From Mobilisporobacter senegalensis (GTDB lineage: Bacteria > Bacillota > Clostridia > Lachnospirales > Lachnospiraceae), in NCBI RefSeq assembly GCF_003752155.1, contig NZ_RJVG01000008.1, positions 1 to 64,000 of the forward strand: a stretch of DNA of 64,000 nucleotides. Direction: 5' to 3'. Under the pieces are notes generated by a model. It searched no databases. It was not told where the DNA came from and worked only from the letters and a program-made list of their open reading frames with translations. The position numbers were made by a program, and so were the translations under genes. Below are positions 27,380 through 37,761 of the stretch, one piece after another. Position 1 is the stretch's first letter, and every line of letters begins with the position of its first letter.

Positions 27380-27416
27380 AAGGTGAAGGTTCAAGATGAC
27401 CTTCACCTTATTTATT
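27380..27416 (+). terminator. Terminator of groESL
   Basis: AAGGTGAAGGT (27380-27390) and ACCTTCACCTT (27399-27409) form a perfect 11-bp stem, followed by a T-rich tail. Confidence 0.85.
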
Positions 27417-27492
27417 ATTTGGGAAAAAGCTTTTATTCTTAAGAATTCTTTTGTATAATGTAGAAAGGAAATTGACTATAGGAGGATGATAT

Positions 27493-28002
27493 ATGAGCGA
27501 GTTATATGCAGAAGCTGGTGTAAAGAGAAGGGAAAATGCAAAGTCTATTGCTGCAAGAGTGGGAATGATAGCATTTATCATTGTTTCTTTTTTTATAAGT
27601 GGATTATCAACATTTTTAGTGGTTTTACCCGCAGCGGCTTTAATCATAGCATTTATATTTTTTCCAAGATTAAGTGTTGAATATGAATATGTTTTTTGTG
27701 ATGGACAAATTGATTTTGATAAAATAATGGGAAAAGCAAAGAGAAAGACAATGCTTAAAATGGATTTGGATCAAATTGAGATTGTAGCGCCAACAAATTC
27801 TCATTCCCTTGATTCTTATAAGAACAGCAACCTTCCAAAGAAAAATTATTCCTCTCTGGATTCTAATGCAAGAACATATACAATTATTGGAAGAGTAAAG
27901 AATAAGACAGAAGGTCAGAACATTCAGGTTATTTTTGAACCAAGTGAAAAAATGATCGAATGTATGAAACTGAAATCCCCAAGAAAGGTTGTCACTTATT
28001 AG
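27493..28002 (+). CDS. Small membrane protein of Lachnospiraceae (DUF6106-like)
   Basis: The 169-residue protein has a short cytosolic N-terminus (MSELYAEAGVKRRENAKS) and two adjacent membrane helices (IAARVGMIAFIIVSFFI and FLVVLPAAALIIAFIFF). A soluble beta-rich domain follows (VEYEYVFCDGQIDFDKIMGK, later RTYTIIGRVKNKTEGQNIQV). AGGAGG lies before the ATG. I associate it with the Lachnospiraceae family DUF6106, function unknown. It is monocistronic. Confidence 0.6.
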   Translation: MSELYAEAGVKRRENAKSIAARVGMIAFIIVSFFISGLSTFLVVLPAAALIIAFIFFPRLSVEYEYVFCDGQIDFDKIMGKAKRKTMLKMDLDQIEIVAPTNSHSLDSYKNSNLPKKNYSSLDSNARTYTIIGRVKNKTEGQNIQVIFEPSEKMIECMKLKSPRKVVTY

Positions 28003-28043
28003 TTAACAGACACTTTGTCTTTACAAGTTATAAAGCTTTATGG

Positions 28044-28130
28044 ATAGAGAAATCATTTGTGCTGCCTTTCCTTCCTGAGGGTATGTTCTTCACAAGCCTC
28101 AGTCGGATTCCACCCAAATGATTTCTCTAT
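28044..28130. repeat. Inverted repeat between convergent genes
   Basis: ATAGAGAAATCATTTG (28044-28059) and its exact complement (28115-28130) enclose 55 bases, which hold a second pair CCTGAGG/CCTCAG. It may act as a bidirectional terminator or be a small mobile palindrome. Confidence 0.6.
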
Positions 28131-28144
28131 TTCACAAATGTTTT

Positions 28145-28756
28145 TCATTTTTGCAATATAAAACAATATGACAAATTAGGTTTTATTTCAATAGCATTAA
28201 CAATCTTCAATTCATTTCGTAGTGCAGCTTCCTCAATTTCTGTTGGGGTATATTTTGAAAAACCATAATCAGTGTATTTTAATTTATCTAAGAATTCTTT
28301 AGAATATATAGCATTTACAAATAATCCGCCCGGTTTTAATACTCTTTTAATTTCTGATAATCCTCTATCTATATCTGACCAAAAATATATGGTATTAACT
28401 GTATACACCCCATCAAAGAAATCATTCCTGTAATCCATATTTAAAACATTTCCTTTTTCCAGATGCATCCTGTTCCCTTGAATAAACTTATGATTCCGTT
28501 TTCTTGCAAGTTCAACCATATCTTCAGAGATTTCAATCCCATAAAACTGACTTTGACTATGTTTCGCCAATTTATTGATCAGGTATCCATTTCCAAAACC
28601 CACATCTAATATCTTTTCCTGTGGATTAGAACCTATAGCCTTGATAACGCTCTTATACTGCTTTTGGTTCATCCGGTTCATAATAAAAGTTGATAATCGC
28701 CCGCCAATTCCGGTAGGTTTCCCAAATTGCTCACCGATATATTTTGTTAAGTTCAT
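28145..28756 (-). CDS. Class I SAM-dependent methyltransferase
   Basis: The 203-residue protein has the SAM-binding motif I ILDVGFGNGYLINKLA, the acidic loop FYGIEIS, motif II DFFDGVYTVNTIYFWSD, and VLKPGGLFVNAIYS. These are the marks of UbiE/Methyltransf_11-type small-molecule methyltransferases; the substrate is unknown. GGAGGATG overlaps the ATG region. It stands alone on the minus strand. Confidence 0.8.
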   Translation of the reverse strand: MNLTKYIGEQFGKPTGIGGRLSTFIMNRMNQKQYKSVIKAIGSNPQEKILDVGFGNGYLINKLAKHSQSQFYGIEISEDMVELARKRNHKFIQGNRMHLEKGNVLNMDYRNDFFDGVYTVNTIYFWSDIDRGLSEIKRVLKPGGLFVNAIYSKEFLDKLKYTDYGFSKYTPTEIEEAALRNELKIVNAIEIKPNLSYCFILQK

Positions 28757-28973
28757 AGTTCATCCTCCAAGCCAGTAGCGTTTTTTTCACTTTTATCCCT
28801 CTGTGTATTTATAATAACTATTGTTCATAACTTTAGCATATATTATCATAAGTACCTGTCTTTAACAATATTTGAGGAGTGGAATTAATAAATAACAAAT
28901 TTAATATAAAACCAAGGTTACTAGTAAGCGTAAGTTGTATTTAATGAGATCTAAGTCACTTTTCCAATGAACA

Positions 28974-29222
28974 GCCTTGCCTCAATATCTTCATGGAATA
29001 GAGCAGGGCATATTCAATTTTCGAGTCTTTAAGGATTTGTGTGTTTCTTATTACTTGTTAGAGGGCGACAATCTCGGCAAAAAATTCTGTTTGAGCGAAG
29101 CGAGTTGGTTTTTTGCCGAGATGTTTTAAGTCATCAAACAAGTATTAGAAACACTAAAATCCTTAAGTATGAGAAAAGTAAATATGCCCTAACCTATTCC
29201 TGTGATACATAAAGGGCAAGGC
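28974..29222. repeat. 249-bp imperfect palindromic element upstream of guaB
   Basis: The left half (28974 to about 29081) and the reverse complement of the right half (about 29113-29222) align almost throughout. Shared blocks in order are GCCTTGCC, GGAATAG, AGGGCATATT, AAGGATTT, GTGTTTCT, ACTTGTT and ATCTCGGCAAAAAA. The centre carries GAGCGAAGCGAG. No ORF lies inside. It resembles a MITE or a large structured extragenic repeat. Confidence 0.75.
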
Positions 29223-29235
29223 GTCTTAGAGATAA

Positions 29236-30798
<1,563 letters not shown>

Positions 30799-30811
30799 TT
30801 ATGTTTTATCT

Positions 30812-30840
30812 AGGGCTGTCGTTTCCCGGCAGCCCTTTTT
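30812..30840 (+). terminator. Terminator after guaB
   Basis: AGGGCTG and CAGCCCT, with an inner TCG/CGG, form a stem followed by five T. Confidence 0.85.
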
Positions 30841-30861
30841 GAGAAATTTGGGAGAAAGTAT

Positions 30862-31563
30862 ATGGGTAGAAGGTTAACAAAGAAAGAATGGAGAGCCAGA
30901 AAGAGAATTAAGTTACTTATTATAATAAGCGTTCTATTGATTGTAATAATTACAGTATTATGTATATTAGGAGCAATATTTCATACAAATTTTTGGAAGA
31001 AAGAAAAGTCCATTTATACGGTGTCAAAAGGTACTGTTTTAAAAGGAAATTATCCGGGGGATCTTAATCTAAATGTACAACTGCTTACACCAAATGAATT
31101 TTCCAGACCACAGACTGAGCTTGAAAAGATAAAGGGAGTAGTGGTACACTACACAGCCAATCCAGGAACAGATGCATTACAGAATAGAAATTATTTTGAG
31201 AATTTAAAAAACTCGGGGATTACAAAAGTGAGCAGCCATTTTGTTATAGGATTAAATGGAGATATCGTACAATGTATTCCGACCAGTGAGATTGCATATG
31301 CATCCAATGAAAGAAATGAAGATACGATTTCAATTGAAGTTTGCCATCCTGATGAAACAGGAAAGTTCAATCAGGAAAGCTATAATTCTTTAGTCAGACT
31401 GGTGGCATACTTGGTCTGCGAATATAATTTGGAATATGAGGCTATTTTAAGGCATTATGATGTAACAGGAAAAAACTGCCCTAAATATTTTGTTGAACAT
31501 GAAGAAAAATGGGATAATTTTAGAAGAGATGTGTTTATTTATATAGAAAATAATAAAGCATAA
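30862..31563 (+). CDS. Membrane-anchored N-acetylmuramoyl-L-alanine amidase
   Basis: A 233-residue Amidase_2 (PGRP-type) enzyme that cuts the amide between MurNAc and L-Ala. A basic start is followed by one membrane anchor (LLIIISVLLIVIITVLCILG). The zinc-site residues are in VVVHYTANPG and ILRHYDVTGKNCPKYF, and the core includes SSHFVIGLNGDIVQC and ISIEVCHP. The catalytic domain lies outside the membrane. GGGAG precedes the ATG. It is monocistronic. Confidence 0.85.
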   Translation: MGRRLTKKEWRARKRIKLLIIISVLLIVIITVLCILGAIFHTNFWKKEKSIYTVSKGTVLKGNYPGDLNLNVQLLTPNEFSRPQTELEKIKGVVVHYTANPGTDALQNRNYFENLKNSGITKVSSHFVIGLNGDIVQCIPTSEIAYASNERNEDTISIEVCHPDETGKFNQESYNSLVRLVAYLVCEYNLEYEAILRHYDVTGKNCPKYFVEHEEKWDNFRRDVFIYIENNKA

Positions 31564-31612
31564 GACATATCTTAATGCACCTTATTTGAAAATGAAGGTT
31601 GATAATTAAAGA

Positions 31613-31660
31613 AGCACTCTTAACTTTTATGAAATTCATAGAGTTAAGAGTGCTTTTATG
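31613..31660. terminator. Bidirectional terminator
   Basis: AGCACTCTTAACT (31613-31625) and AGTTAAGAGTGCT (31642-31654) form a perfect 13-bp stem between two convergent genes, with T-rich flanks on both sides. Confidence 0.85.
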
Positions 31661-31661
31661 T

Positions 31662-32141
31662 TTATAACGATAATGTGATTGTCTTATGTATTGGCTGATA
31701 CATGCGATACTTCACACCTGCAGAATCGAGCATTCTTTTTGAAGCTTTTACAGAATCTTGATCCGCATATTTATCTTCCATATATATGATCTCTTTAATT
31801 CCTTTCTGAATTAATGCTTTGGAACATTCATTACATGGGAATAGTGTAACATATACTTTAGAATTTCTCATATTCGTACCGGTATAATTAAGGATCGCAT
31901 TCATCTCTGCATGGCATACATAGAGATATTTCGTATCTAGGGGATCGCCCTCCCTCTCCCAAGGATATTCATCATCAGAACAGCCAATAGGCATTCCGTT
32001 GTAACCCAGGGATAAAATCTTATTATCTTCACTGACAATACAAGCCCCAACACTTGTATTAGGATCTTTACTTCTCTCAGCAGATAAAAGTGCAATACCC
32101 ATAAAATATTCATCCCATTTTAAATAATTCTGTTTCTTCAT
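31662..32141 (-). CDS. comEB: dCMP deaminase family protein (ComEB-like)
   Basis: The enzyme deaminates dCMP to dUMP with a zinc site formed by the HAEMNAIL and PCNECSKAL motifs, both complete here. At 159 residues, it has the normal length for ComEB-type deaminases. The start at 32141 (MKKQNYLKWDEYFMGIA) is preceded by GAGGG at six bases; the longer ORF begins before it. Known family members feed dTMP synthesis. It is monocistronic, facing away from the pst operon. Confidence 0.85.
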   Translation of the reverse strand: MKKQNYLKWDEYFMGIALLSAERSKDPNTSVGACIVSEDNKILSLGYNGMPIGCSDDEYPWEREGDPLDTKYLYVCHAEMNAILNYTGTNMRNSKVYVTLFPCNECSKALIQKGIKEIIYMEDKYADQDSVKASKRMLDSAGVKYRMYQPIHKTITLSL

Positions 32142-32302
32142 ATAAACCCTCATCCTTTCTGGTTTTACTGGCACCCGGTTTCTCTTTACAAAGATGTTAA
32201 GTGCATATTATTTATAATATAACACATTATATTTCTATATGAAATGATAACTTAGTCCTTATAGAAGGTAAAGATATATTTTTACCAAATAAATTCTGGA
32301 TA

Positions 32303-32336
32303 TTCACATTCTTATTCACTTTACATAAGCTTTACA
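32303..32336 (+). promoter_or_regulatory. Pho box upstream of pstS
   Basis: TTTACA (32320-32325) and TTTACA (32331-32336) are direct repeats 11 bases apart, with a further TTCACA at 32303-32308. This is the PhoP-binding arrangement of Gram-positive bacteria. It predicts induction of the whole pst-phoPR cluster by phosphate starvation. The rest of the 300-base spacer shows nothing else. Confidence 0.7.
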
Positions 32337-32447
32337 TTGGAAAAATACTGGTTTAACAAACAGGGTGTAAATTGTTTATTGTAAAAAGAAAAATAGAGGA
32401 GAACTTATACAGTCAACATGTATAACTCAAAAAATGGAGGAAAGAAC

Positions 32448-33359
32448 ATGAAATTGAAAAAATTATTAGCTTTTGGTTTAATTGCAACGATGACTTTAGC
32501 ATTTACAGCTTGTGGTTCTAAAGGAAATGATACAGCCGCAGATGAAGAAACTAAGACTGAAGAACAGGGAAATACAACAGAAGAAGCTAGTGAAGATACA
32601 AATAGTGATTCAGAAGGATTATCAGGAACAGTAGTTATTACAGGTTCAACTTCAGTAGAAAAAATTCTTTTAGATATGATTGATGAATTCCAGGCAATAA
32701 ATCCAGATGTTAAAATTAATTATACTGGTACTGGCTCTTCAGCAGGAATTCAAGATGCAATTGATGGTGTAAATTCACTTGGTGCATCCTCTAGAGAATT
32801 AAAAGAAGAAGAAACCAGCCAGGGATTAACTGCTGATGCATTTGCTTATGATGGTATTGCTGTAGTAGTACATCCATCAAATGAGATAGCAGATATTTCT
32901 TTAGAAGATTTAGCAAAAATATATAGTGGACAGATAACGAACTGGAAAGACCTTGGAGGTAAAGATTCAGAAATCGTTGTAGTTTCAAGAGAAGGTGCAT
33001 CTGGTACCAGAGGTGCATTTGAAGAATTGATCAAATTAGAAGATGCCGGCGGATTATCAGAAGGGGCTACTGTAGTAGAAGGTAACGGTAATGTTCAGAC
33101 TGGTGTAGCAGGAAATGAAAATTCAATAGGTTATGTATCTTTCTCATTTATTGATGAAACAGTAAAAGCGCTTACTGTAGGCGGAGTAGAAGCAAATGCA
33201 GAGAATGCAAAAGCTGGTGATTATAAATTATCAAGACCTTTCTTATTCGCATATAAGGCAGAAAGCTTAACCCCAGAAGCAAAAGCATTCGTTGAATTTA
33301 CAAAAACAGATGATGCACAAGCGTATGTTGAAGCGCATGGCGGAATTAAAATAAACTAA
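32448..33359 (+). CDS. pstS: Phosphate ABC transporter substrate-binding lipoprotein
   Basis: The extracellular phosphate receptor of the Pst system, 303 residues. The lipobox LAFTACGS is preceded by a short basic signal, then an acidic Thr/Glu-rich linker. Phosphate-site motifs are VITGSTSVEKI, YTGTGSSAGIQ and VVSREGASGTRGAF. ATG 32448 follows GGAGGAAA; the in-frame ATG at 32418 precedes this. It is the first gene of pstSCAB-phoU-phoPR behind the Pho box. Confidence 0.95.
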   Translation: MKLKKLLAFGLIATMTLAFTACGSKGNDTAADEETKTEEQGNTTEEASEDTNSDSEGLSGTVVITGSTSVEKILLDMIDEFQAINPDVKINYTGTGSSAGIQDAIDGVNSLGASSRELKEEETSQGLTADAFAYDGIAVVVHPSNEIADISLEDLAKIYSGQITNWKDLGGKDSEIVVVSREGASGTRGAFEELIKLEDAGGLSEGATVVEGNGNVQTGVAGNENSIGYVSFSFIDETVKALTVGGVEANAENAKAGDYKLSRPFLFAYKAESLTPEAKAFVEFTKTDDAQAYVEAHGGIKIN

Positions 33360-33383
33360 ACATGATAGGGGCATGGAAAGAGT

Positions 33384-34328
33384 ATGGAAAATAACAAGAA
33401 TGTAATAGATAAACAAGCTCATACAGATATGGCTGAAGTGAGAATGAAGCCGAATAGGGTAAGAGACATTGTAGAAAAAATTATTGAAACTATATTCTTA
33501 CTATGTGCCATGGCCAGTGTAATAAGTGTAATAGCAATTATAGCATTTGTCTTCTGGAAAGGATTAACTCCTTTCCTGGGAGACAATTCATATAGCTTTG
33601 GCGCATTTATTACAGGAACAAAATGGGATCCCGGAAATGATATCTTTGGAATTTTCTATATGATAGTTGGCTCAGTATTTGCTACCATAGGAGCGATTAT
33701 CTTTGGAGTTCCGATCGGTATACTGACTGCTGTATATATTGCAGAAATTGCACCAAAAGGATTAGTGAAAACTATAAAGCCTGCCATTGAATTATTGGCA
33801 GGCATTCCGTCCGTTATCTATGGAGCTTTTGGTGTAGGTGTTATTGTGCCTTTAGTTAATAAAATATCTCCAAGACCGCAAGGAGAATCTTTGTTGGCAG
33901 TAATATGCGTGTTGACTGTTATGATATTACCAACAATTATAAATTTAACAGAGGCTTCAATCAAAGCAGTACCAAAATCATATCGTGAGGCATCCTTGGG
34001 GCTTGGCGCATCTAAGACTCAGACTATATTTCAGGCAGTATTGCCTGCTGCAAAATCAGGTATACTTTCAGCAACTGTATTAGGGATAGGCAGAGCTATT
34101 GGTGAAACAATGGCAGTAATGATGATTGCAGGTAATCCAATCGGGGGCATTCCAAGCAGTATATTCGACAAAATCAGACCTTTAACTTCTAATATCTCTA
34201 TGGAAATGGGATATGCATCTGGAAGACATCAGGAGATGTTATTTGCTACCGGGGTGGTATTATTCATATTTATAATGGTAGTAAATATTACACTTATTAA
34301 AATTACAAATAAGGCGGGTGAAAAATAA
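33384..34328 (+). CDS. pstC: Phosphate ABC transporter permease PstC
   Basis: An inner-membrane permease of 314 residues with six membrane helices. It has the Pst signature AGIPSVIYGAFGVGVIVPL and the coupling-helix motif EASLGLGASKTQTIFQAVLP, which contacts PstB. A roughly 30-residue polar N-terminus precedes the first helix. Its stop overlaps the ATG of pstA by one base, so translation is coupled. Confidence 0.95.
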   Translation: MENNKNVIDKQAHTDMAEVRMKPNRVRDIVEKIIETIFLLCAMASVISVIAIIAFVFWKGLTPFLGDNSYSFGAFITGTKWDPGNDIFGIFYMIVGSVFATIGAIIFGVPIGILTAVYIAEIAPKGLVKTIKPAIELLAGIPSVIYGAFGVGVIVPLVNKISPRPQGESLLAVICVLTVMILPTIINLTEASIKAVPKSYREASLGLGASKTQTIFQAVLPAAKSGILSATVLGIGRAIGETMAVMMIAGNPIGGIPSSIFDKIRPLTSNISMEMGYASGRHQEMLFATGVVLFIFIMVVNITLIKITNKAGEK

Positions 34329-35470
34329 TGGATTCAAGAAAAATGAAAGATGGAATTTTACAGGGGCTGATTTATTTTTCAACTGCATTCACCGTATTAG
34401 TATTAGTGGTTATCTTAGGATTTGTATTATATAAGGGATTACCGGGAATTAATTTAAATTTTCTGACCCGAATGTGGGATTCTAAGACCACTTTTGTAAA
34501 AGTCGTAAAAGAGGAATCTGTAGATAATAACACGAAAGATGGATATATATCGTCACTTGGGATTACTATTGATTTAGATGAAAAGAACAAAGTATATATT
34601 ACAGAGATTGAGTCAGAGTCTCCAGTGAAAGAAGCTGTTAATCTTAAAAATGATTCTTATCCAATCAAAAAGGGAGATATTATTACAAAAGCAGATACAA
34701 CAATATTTGAGAATATCACCATAGAAGAAGCAGCGACAGCTTTAGAGAATGGGAATGAAACAATGAAGTTAAAGGTAGTTCGTCCAGGTGGGGGTATCAT
34801 CCCTATGCTGGTGTCTACAATATATATTATACTATTATCTCTTTTAATATCAGCACCAATCGGTATTCTGGCTGCAATTTATCTGAATGAATATGCAAAA
34901 GCAGGGCGGTTATTGAATATAATCCGTTTTGCAATTCAGAATCTGGCAGGAATACCATCAATCATCTATGGTTTATTTGGTATGTTAGTATTTGTTCAAA
35001 TGTTACAGATGCAATATTCAATCCTTGCTGGTGCATTGACACTCAGTATTATACTTTTACCAACAATAATATCAACAACAGAAGAAGCATTAAAAGCAAT
35101 ACCGGCAACTTACCGGCAATCTTCCCTTGGACTTGGTGCCACAAAACTTCAGACCAATTATAAAGTAGTACTTCCAAATGCTTTACCAGGTATTCTGGTA
35201 GCAATTATATTAAGTATTGGGCGTATTGTAGGGGAATCCGCAGCGTTATTATTGACAGCAGGTACTGTTGCCCAGATACCAACGGCTTTTACAGGAAATG
35301 AAGCTGCAGCCGCAACATTAACAACAAAATTATATTGGTTAATAAAAGAATCCGGTGATTTAAGTGGAGCAAGCTCTATCGCTATTGTGTTATTGGTTTT
35401 AATTATTGTTTTAAATATTATATCAAAGACAATTACAAAACATTTTTTAGCAAAACAGGGAAATAAATAA
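34328..35470 (+). CDS. pstA: Phosphate ABC transporter permease PstA with PDZ-like insert
   Basis: The second permease subunit. The permease core ([38 protein letters not shown]) is standard. At 380 residues it is about 90-100 longer than usual, because a soluble segment lies between the first helix and the rest (residues about 40-155). That segment reads like a PDZ domain: [20 protein letters not shown], then [26 protein letters not shown] and [11 protein letters not shown]. It should face the outside. The start overlaps the pstC stop. Confidence 0.92.
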   Translation: MDSRKMKDGILQGLIYFSTAFTVLVLVVILGFVLYKGLPGINLNFLTRMWDSKTTFVKVVKEESVDNNTKDGYISSLGITIDLDEKNKVYITEIESESPVKEAVNLKNDSYPIKKGDIITKADTTIFENITIEEAATALENGNETMKLKVVRPGGGIIPMLVSTIYIILLSLLISAPIGILAAIYLNEYAKAGRLLNIIRFAIQNLAGIPSIIYGLFGMLVFVQMLQMQYSILAGALTLSIILLPTIISTTEEALKAIPATYRQSSLGLGATKLQTNYKVVLPNALPGILVAIILSIGRIVGESAALLLTAGTVAQIPTAFTGNEAAAATLTTKLYWLIKESGDLSGASSIAIVLLVLIIVLNIISKTITKHFLAKQGNK

Positions 35471-35483
35471 AGAGGTGAGACAA

Positions 35484-36245
35484 GTGAACGATACAGTATC
35501 AAAATTTTCAGTAAATGATTTAGATTTATTTTATGGCAGCTTCCAGGCTTTAAAGAAGATCAATATGGAGATAAAAGAAAATGAAATTACTGCTTTTATT
35601 GGACCTTCCGGATGTGGTAAATCCACATTTTTAAAAACTTTGAACCGAATGAATGATTTAGTAGAGAATGTGCAGATTGGTGGAAATATATATCTTGACG
35701 GAGTAGATATCTATAGTGATATTGATGTGATTAAGCTAAGATCACGTGTGGGAATGGTATTTCAGCAACCGAATCCGTTTCCAATGAGTATCTATGATAA
35801 TGTAGCTTATGGTCCCAGAATTCATGGGATTAAAAAGAAAAATCAACTGGATGAAATAGTAGAAAAGAGTCTGAGACAGGCTGCAATCTGGGATGAAGTA
35901 AAAGATAAATTAAAGAAAAGTGCCCTTGCAGTATCCGGTGGTCAACAGCAGAGAGTCTGTATTGCCAGAACCCTTGCAGTAGAACCGGAAGTAATTCTTA
36001 TGGATGAACCGACTTCTGCCCTGGATCCAATCTCAACTTTAAAGATTGAAGATCTGGCAGTAGAATTAAAGAAAGATTATACTATTATCATTGTTACTCA
36101 TAATATGCAGCAAGCCAGTAGAATATCAGATAAAACAGCATTTTTCCTATTAGGGGAAATGATCGAATATGGGGATACTCATCAGATCTTTAATAACCCT
36201 GTGGATAAAAAGACAGAAGATTATATTACAGGCCGTTTTGGTTGA
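35484..36245 (+). CDS. pstB: Phosphate ABC transporter ATP-binding protein
   Basis: The ATPase of the Pst importer, 253 residues. Walker [21 protein letters not shown]-loop [20 protein letters not shown], signature [15 protein letters not shown], Walker [14 protein letters not shown] and the switch HNMQQA are all intact. I choose GTG 35484 because AGAGGTG at 35471-35477 is then correctly spaced; the GTG at 35475 lies inside that site. It follows pstA by 13 bases. Confidence 0.95.
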   Translation: MNDTVSKFSVNDLDLFYGSFQALKKINMEIKENEITAFIGPSGCGKSTFLKTLNRMNDLVENVQIGGNIYLDGVDIYSDIDVIKLRSRVGMVFQQPNPFPMSIYDNVAYGPRIHGIKKKNQLDEIVEKSLRQAAIWDEVKDKLKKSALAVSGGQQQRVCIARTLAVEPEVILMDEPTSALDPISTLKIEDLAVELKKDYTIIIVTHNMQQASRISDKTAFFLLGEMIEYGDTHQIFNNPVDKKTEDYITGRFG

Positions 36246-36354
36246 TTCTTTAAATATATAGTATTATTATATAAATAGAAATATTAATGAATCAAATGGT
36301 CTAAAATAGTGTTATATAAAACAATGAAAAATTTTAAAGATAGGAGAGGTATTC

Positions 36355-37005
36355 ATGACAAGACAGGTTTTTATACAGGAATTAGAGCAATTACACAATA
36401 ATGTGATTAAGATGGGAAGTATAGTTGAACAATCCATGAATGATACGATTCTGGCGCTTGAGAATATTGACGTGGAATTGGCAAAAAAAATTATTATTCG
36501 TGATGATGAAATCGATTTGTTAGAACAGAATATTGAAAGGGATTGTATTAATATCATCGCAAAACAGCAACCAATAGCATCTGACTTAAGAAAAATCACT
36601 TCCATCATGAAGATAATTACGGATATTGAAAGAATGGCAGATCATTGCGCTGATATCTCAGAATATATTATAGATCTTAATAAGAAACCAAAAGCAAAAG
36701 CTCCTGAAAATTTGGATAAAATGGTTACTGCAATGAAGAAGATGGTAATAGATACCATTGACAGCTTTGTAACGGCAGATTTAAAGAAGGCTAATAATGT
36801 AATTGCCTCAGATGATGAAGTAGATGAATATTTTAATGTGATCCGTGATGATTTGATTTCCATGATGCAGGTCAATAAAGATGTTATTCCACAATGTGTA
36901 GATTATCTTATGATCATTAAATATCTTGAGAGAATGGCAGATCATGCAACAAATATTGCTGAGTGGATTACATTTATTGTGACGGGGGATTTAGTATTAA
37001 GTTAG
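36355..37005 (+). CDS. phoU: Phosphate signalling protein PhoU
   Basis: A 216-residue cytosolic protein made of two three-helix bundles. Each bundle carries the metal-binding signature (DIERMADHCADIS and YLERMADHATNIAE). PhoU links the Pst transporter to the PhoR kinase and represses signalling when phosphate is ample. It lies between pstB and phoP, as usual. AGGAGAG precedes the ATG. Confidence 0.95.
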   Translation: MTRQVFIQELEQLHNNVIKMGSIVEQSMNDTILALENIDVELAKKIIIRDDEIDLLEQNIERDCINIIAKQQPIASDLRKITSIMKIITDIERMADHCADISEYIIDLNKKPKAKAPENLDKMVTAMKKMVIDTIDSFVTADLKKANNVIASDDEVDEYFNVIRDDLISMMQVNKDVIPQCVDYLMIIKYLERMADHATNIAEWITFIVTGDLVLS

Positions 37006-37040
37006 TAAATTTATTTTTCTAAGAAAGAGAAGGTGAGGAT

Positions 37041-37745
37041 ATGAGTGTAAAGACAATACTGGTACTAGATGATGAAGTCCATATTTTAGAATTAATAAAT
37101 TATAACTTAAGTAATGAGGGTTACAAAGTAATTACAGCTGAAACAGGAGAAGAGGCATTAGAATTACTTGAAAAAAATGAAATTGATCTTGCAATATTGG
37201 ACATAATGCTTCCTGGTATTGACGGTATTGAAGTTTTACGTAATATAAGGTCTCATCGCAATTATAAGAAGCTGCCGGTAATATTATTAACTGCAAAATC
37301 TGATGAAATCAGTAAAGTTGTTGGTCTTGAAGTGGGAGCAGATGATTACCTGGCAAAGCCATTTGGTGTACTTGAACTTCTGGCACGAATTCGGGCGGTA
37401 CTTAGAAGAACGGAAGGGCCACTTAGTTCTAAAAGTGAAGAAAAAGAAGAGAAAATCACTATTGATCATATCACCATTAATAAGATAAGAAGAACAGTAC
37501 AGGTAAATGATGCAGATATTGAATTATCCCTAAAAGAATTTGAGTTGCTTTATTTGCTGGCAGAAAATCGAGGGATTGTATTTTCCAGAGACACTTTATT
37601 AGAGAAAATCTGGGGATATGATTATCTTGGTGAAACAAGAACTGTAGATGTGCATATTCGAAATCTTCGGAAAAAGATTGAAGAAGATGATAATAACCCA
37701 ATCTATATTAAGACTGTAAGAGGTGTTGGCTACAAATTTAGCTAG
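37041..37745 (+). CDS. phoP: Phosphate response regulator PhoP (PhoB)
   Basis: An OmpR/PhoB-type regulator of 234 residues. The receiver domain has the acidic pair DD at residues 10-11, phospho-acceptor D54 in LAILDIMLPG, and K in LLTAKSDE. The C-terminal winged helix contains LSLKEFELLYLLAENRG and RTVDVHIRNLRKKIE. It would bind the Pho box at 32.3 kb. It is followed 16 bases later by its kinase gene. Confidence 0.94.
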   Translation: MSVKTILVLDDEVHILELINYNLSNEGYKVITAETGEEALELLEKNEIDLAILDIMLPGIDGIEVLRNIRSHRNYKKLPVILLTAKSDEISKVVGLEVGADDYLAKPFGVLELLARIRAVLRRTEGPLSSKSEEKEEKITIDHITINKIRRTVQVNDADIELSLKEFELLYLLAENRGIVFSRDTLLEKIWGYDYLGETRTVDVHIRNLRKKIEEDDNNPIYIKTVRGVGYKFS

Positions 37746-37761
37746 GAGAGAGGGATGAAGT

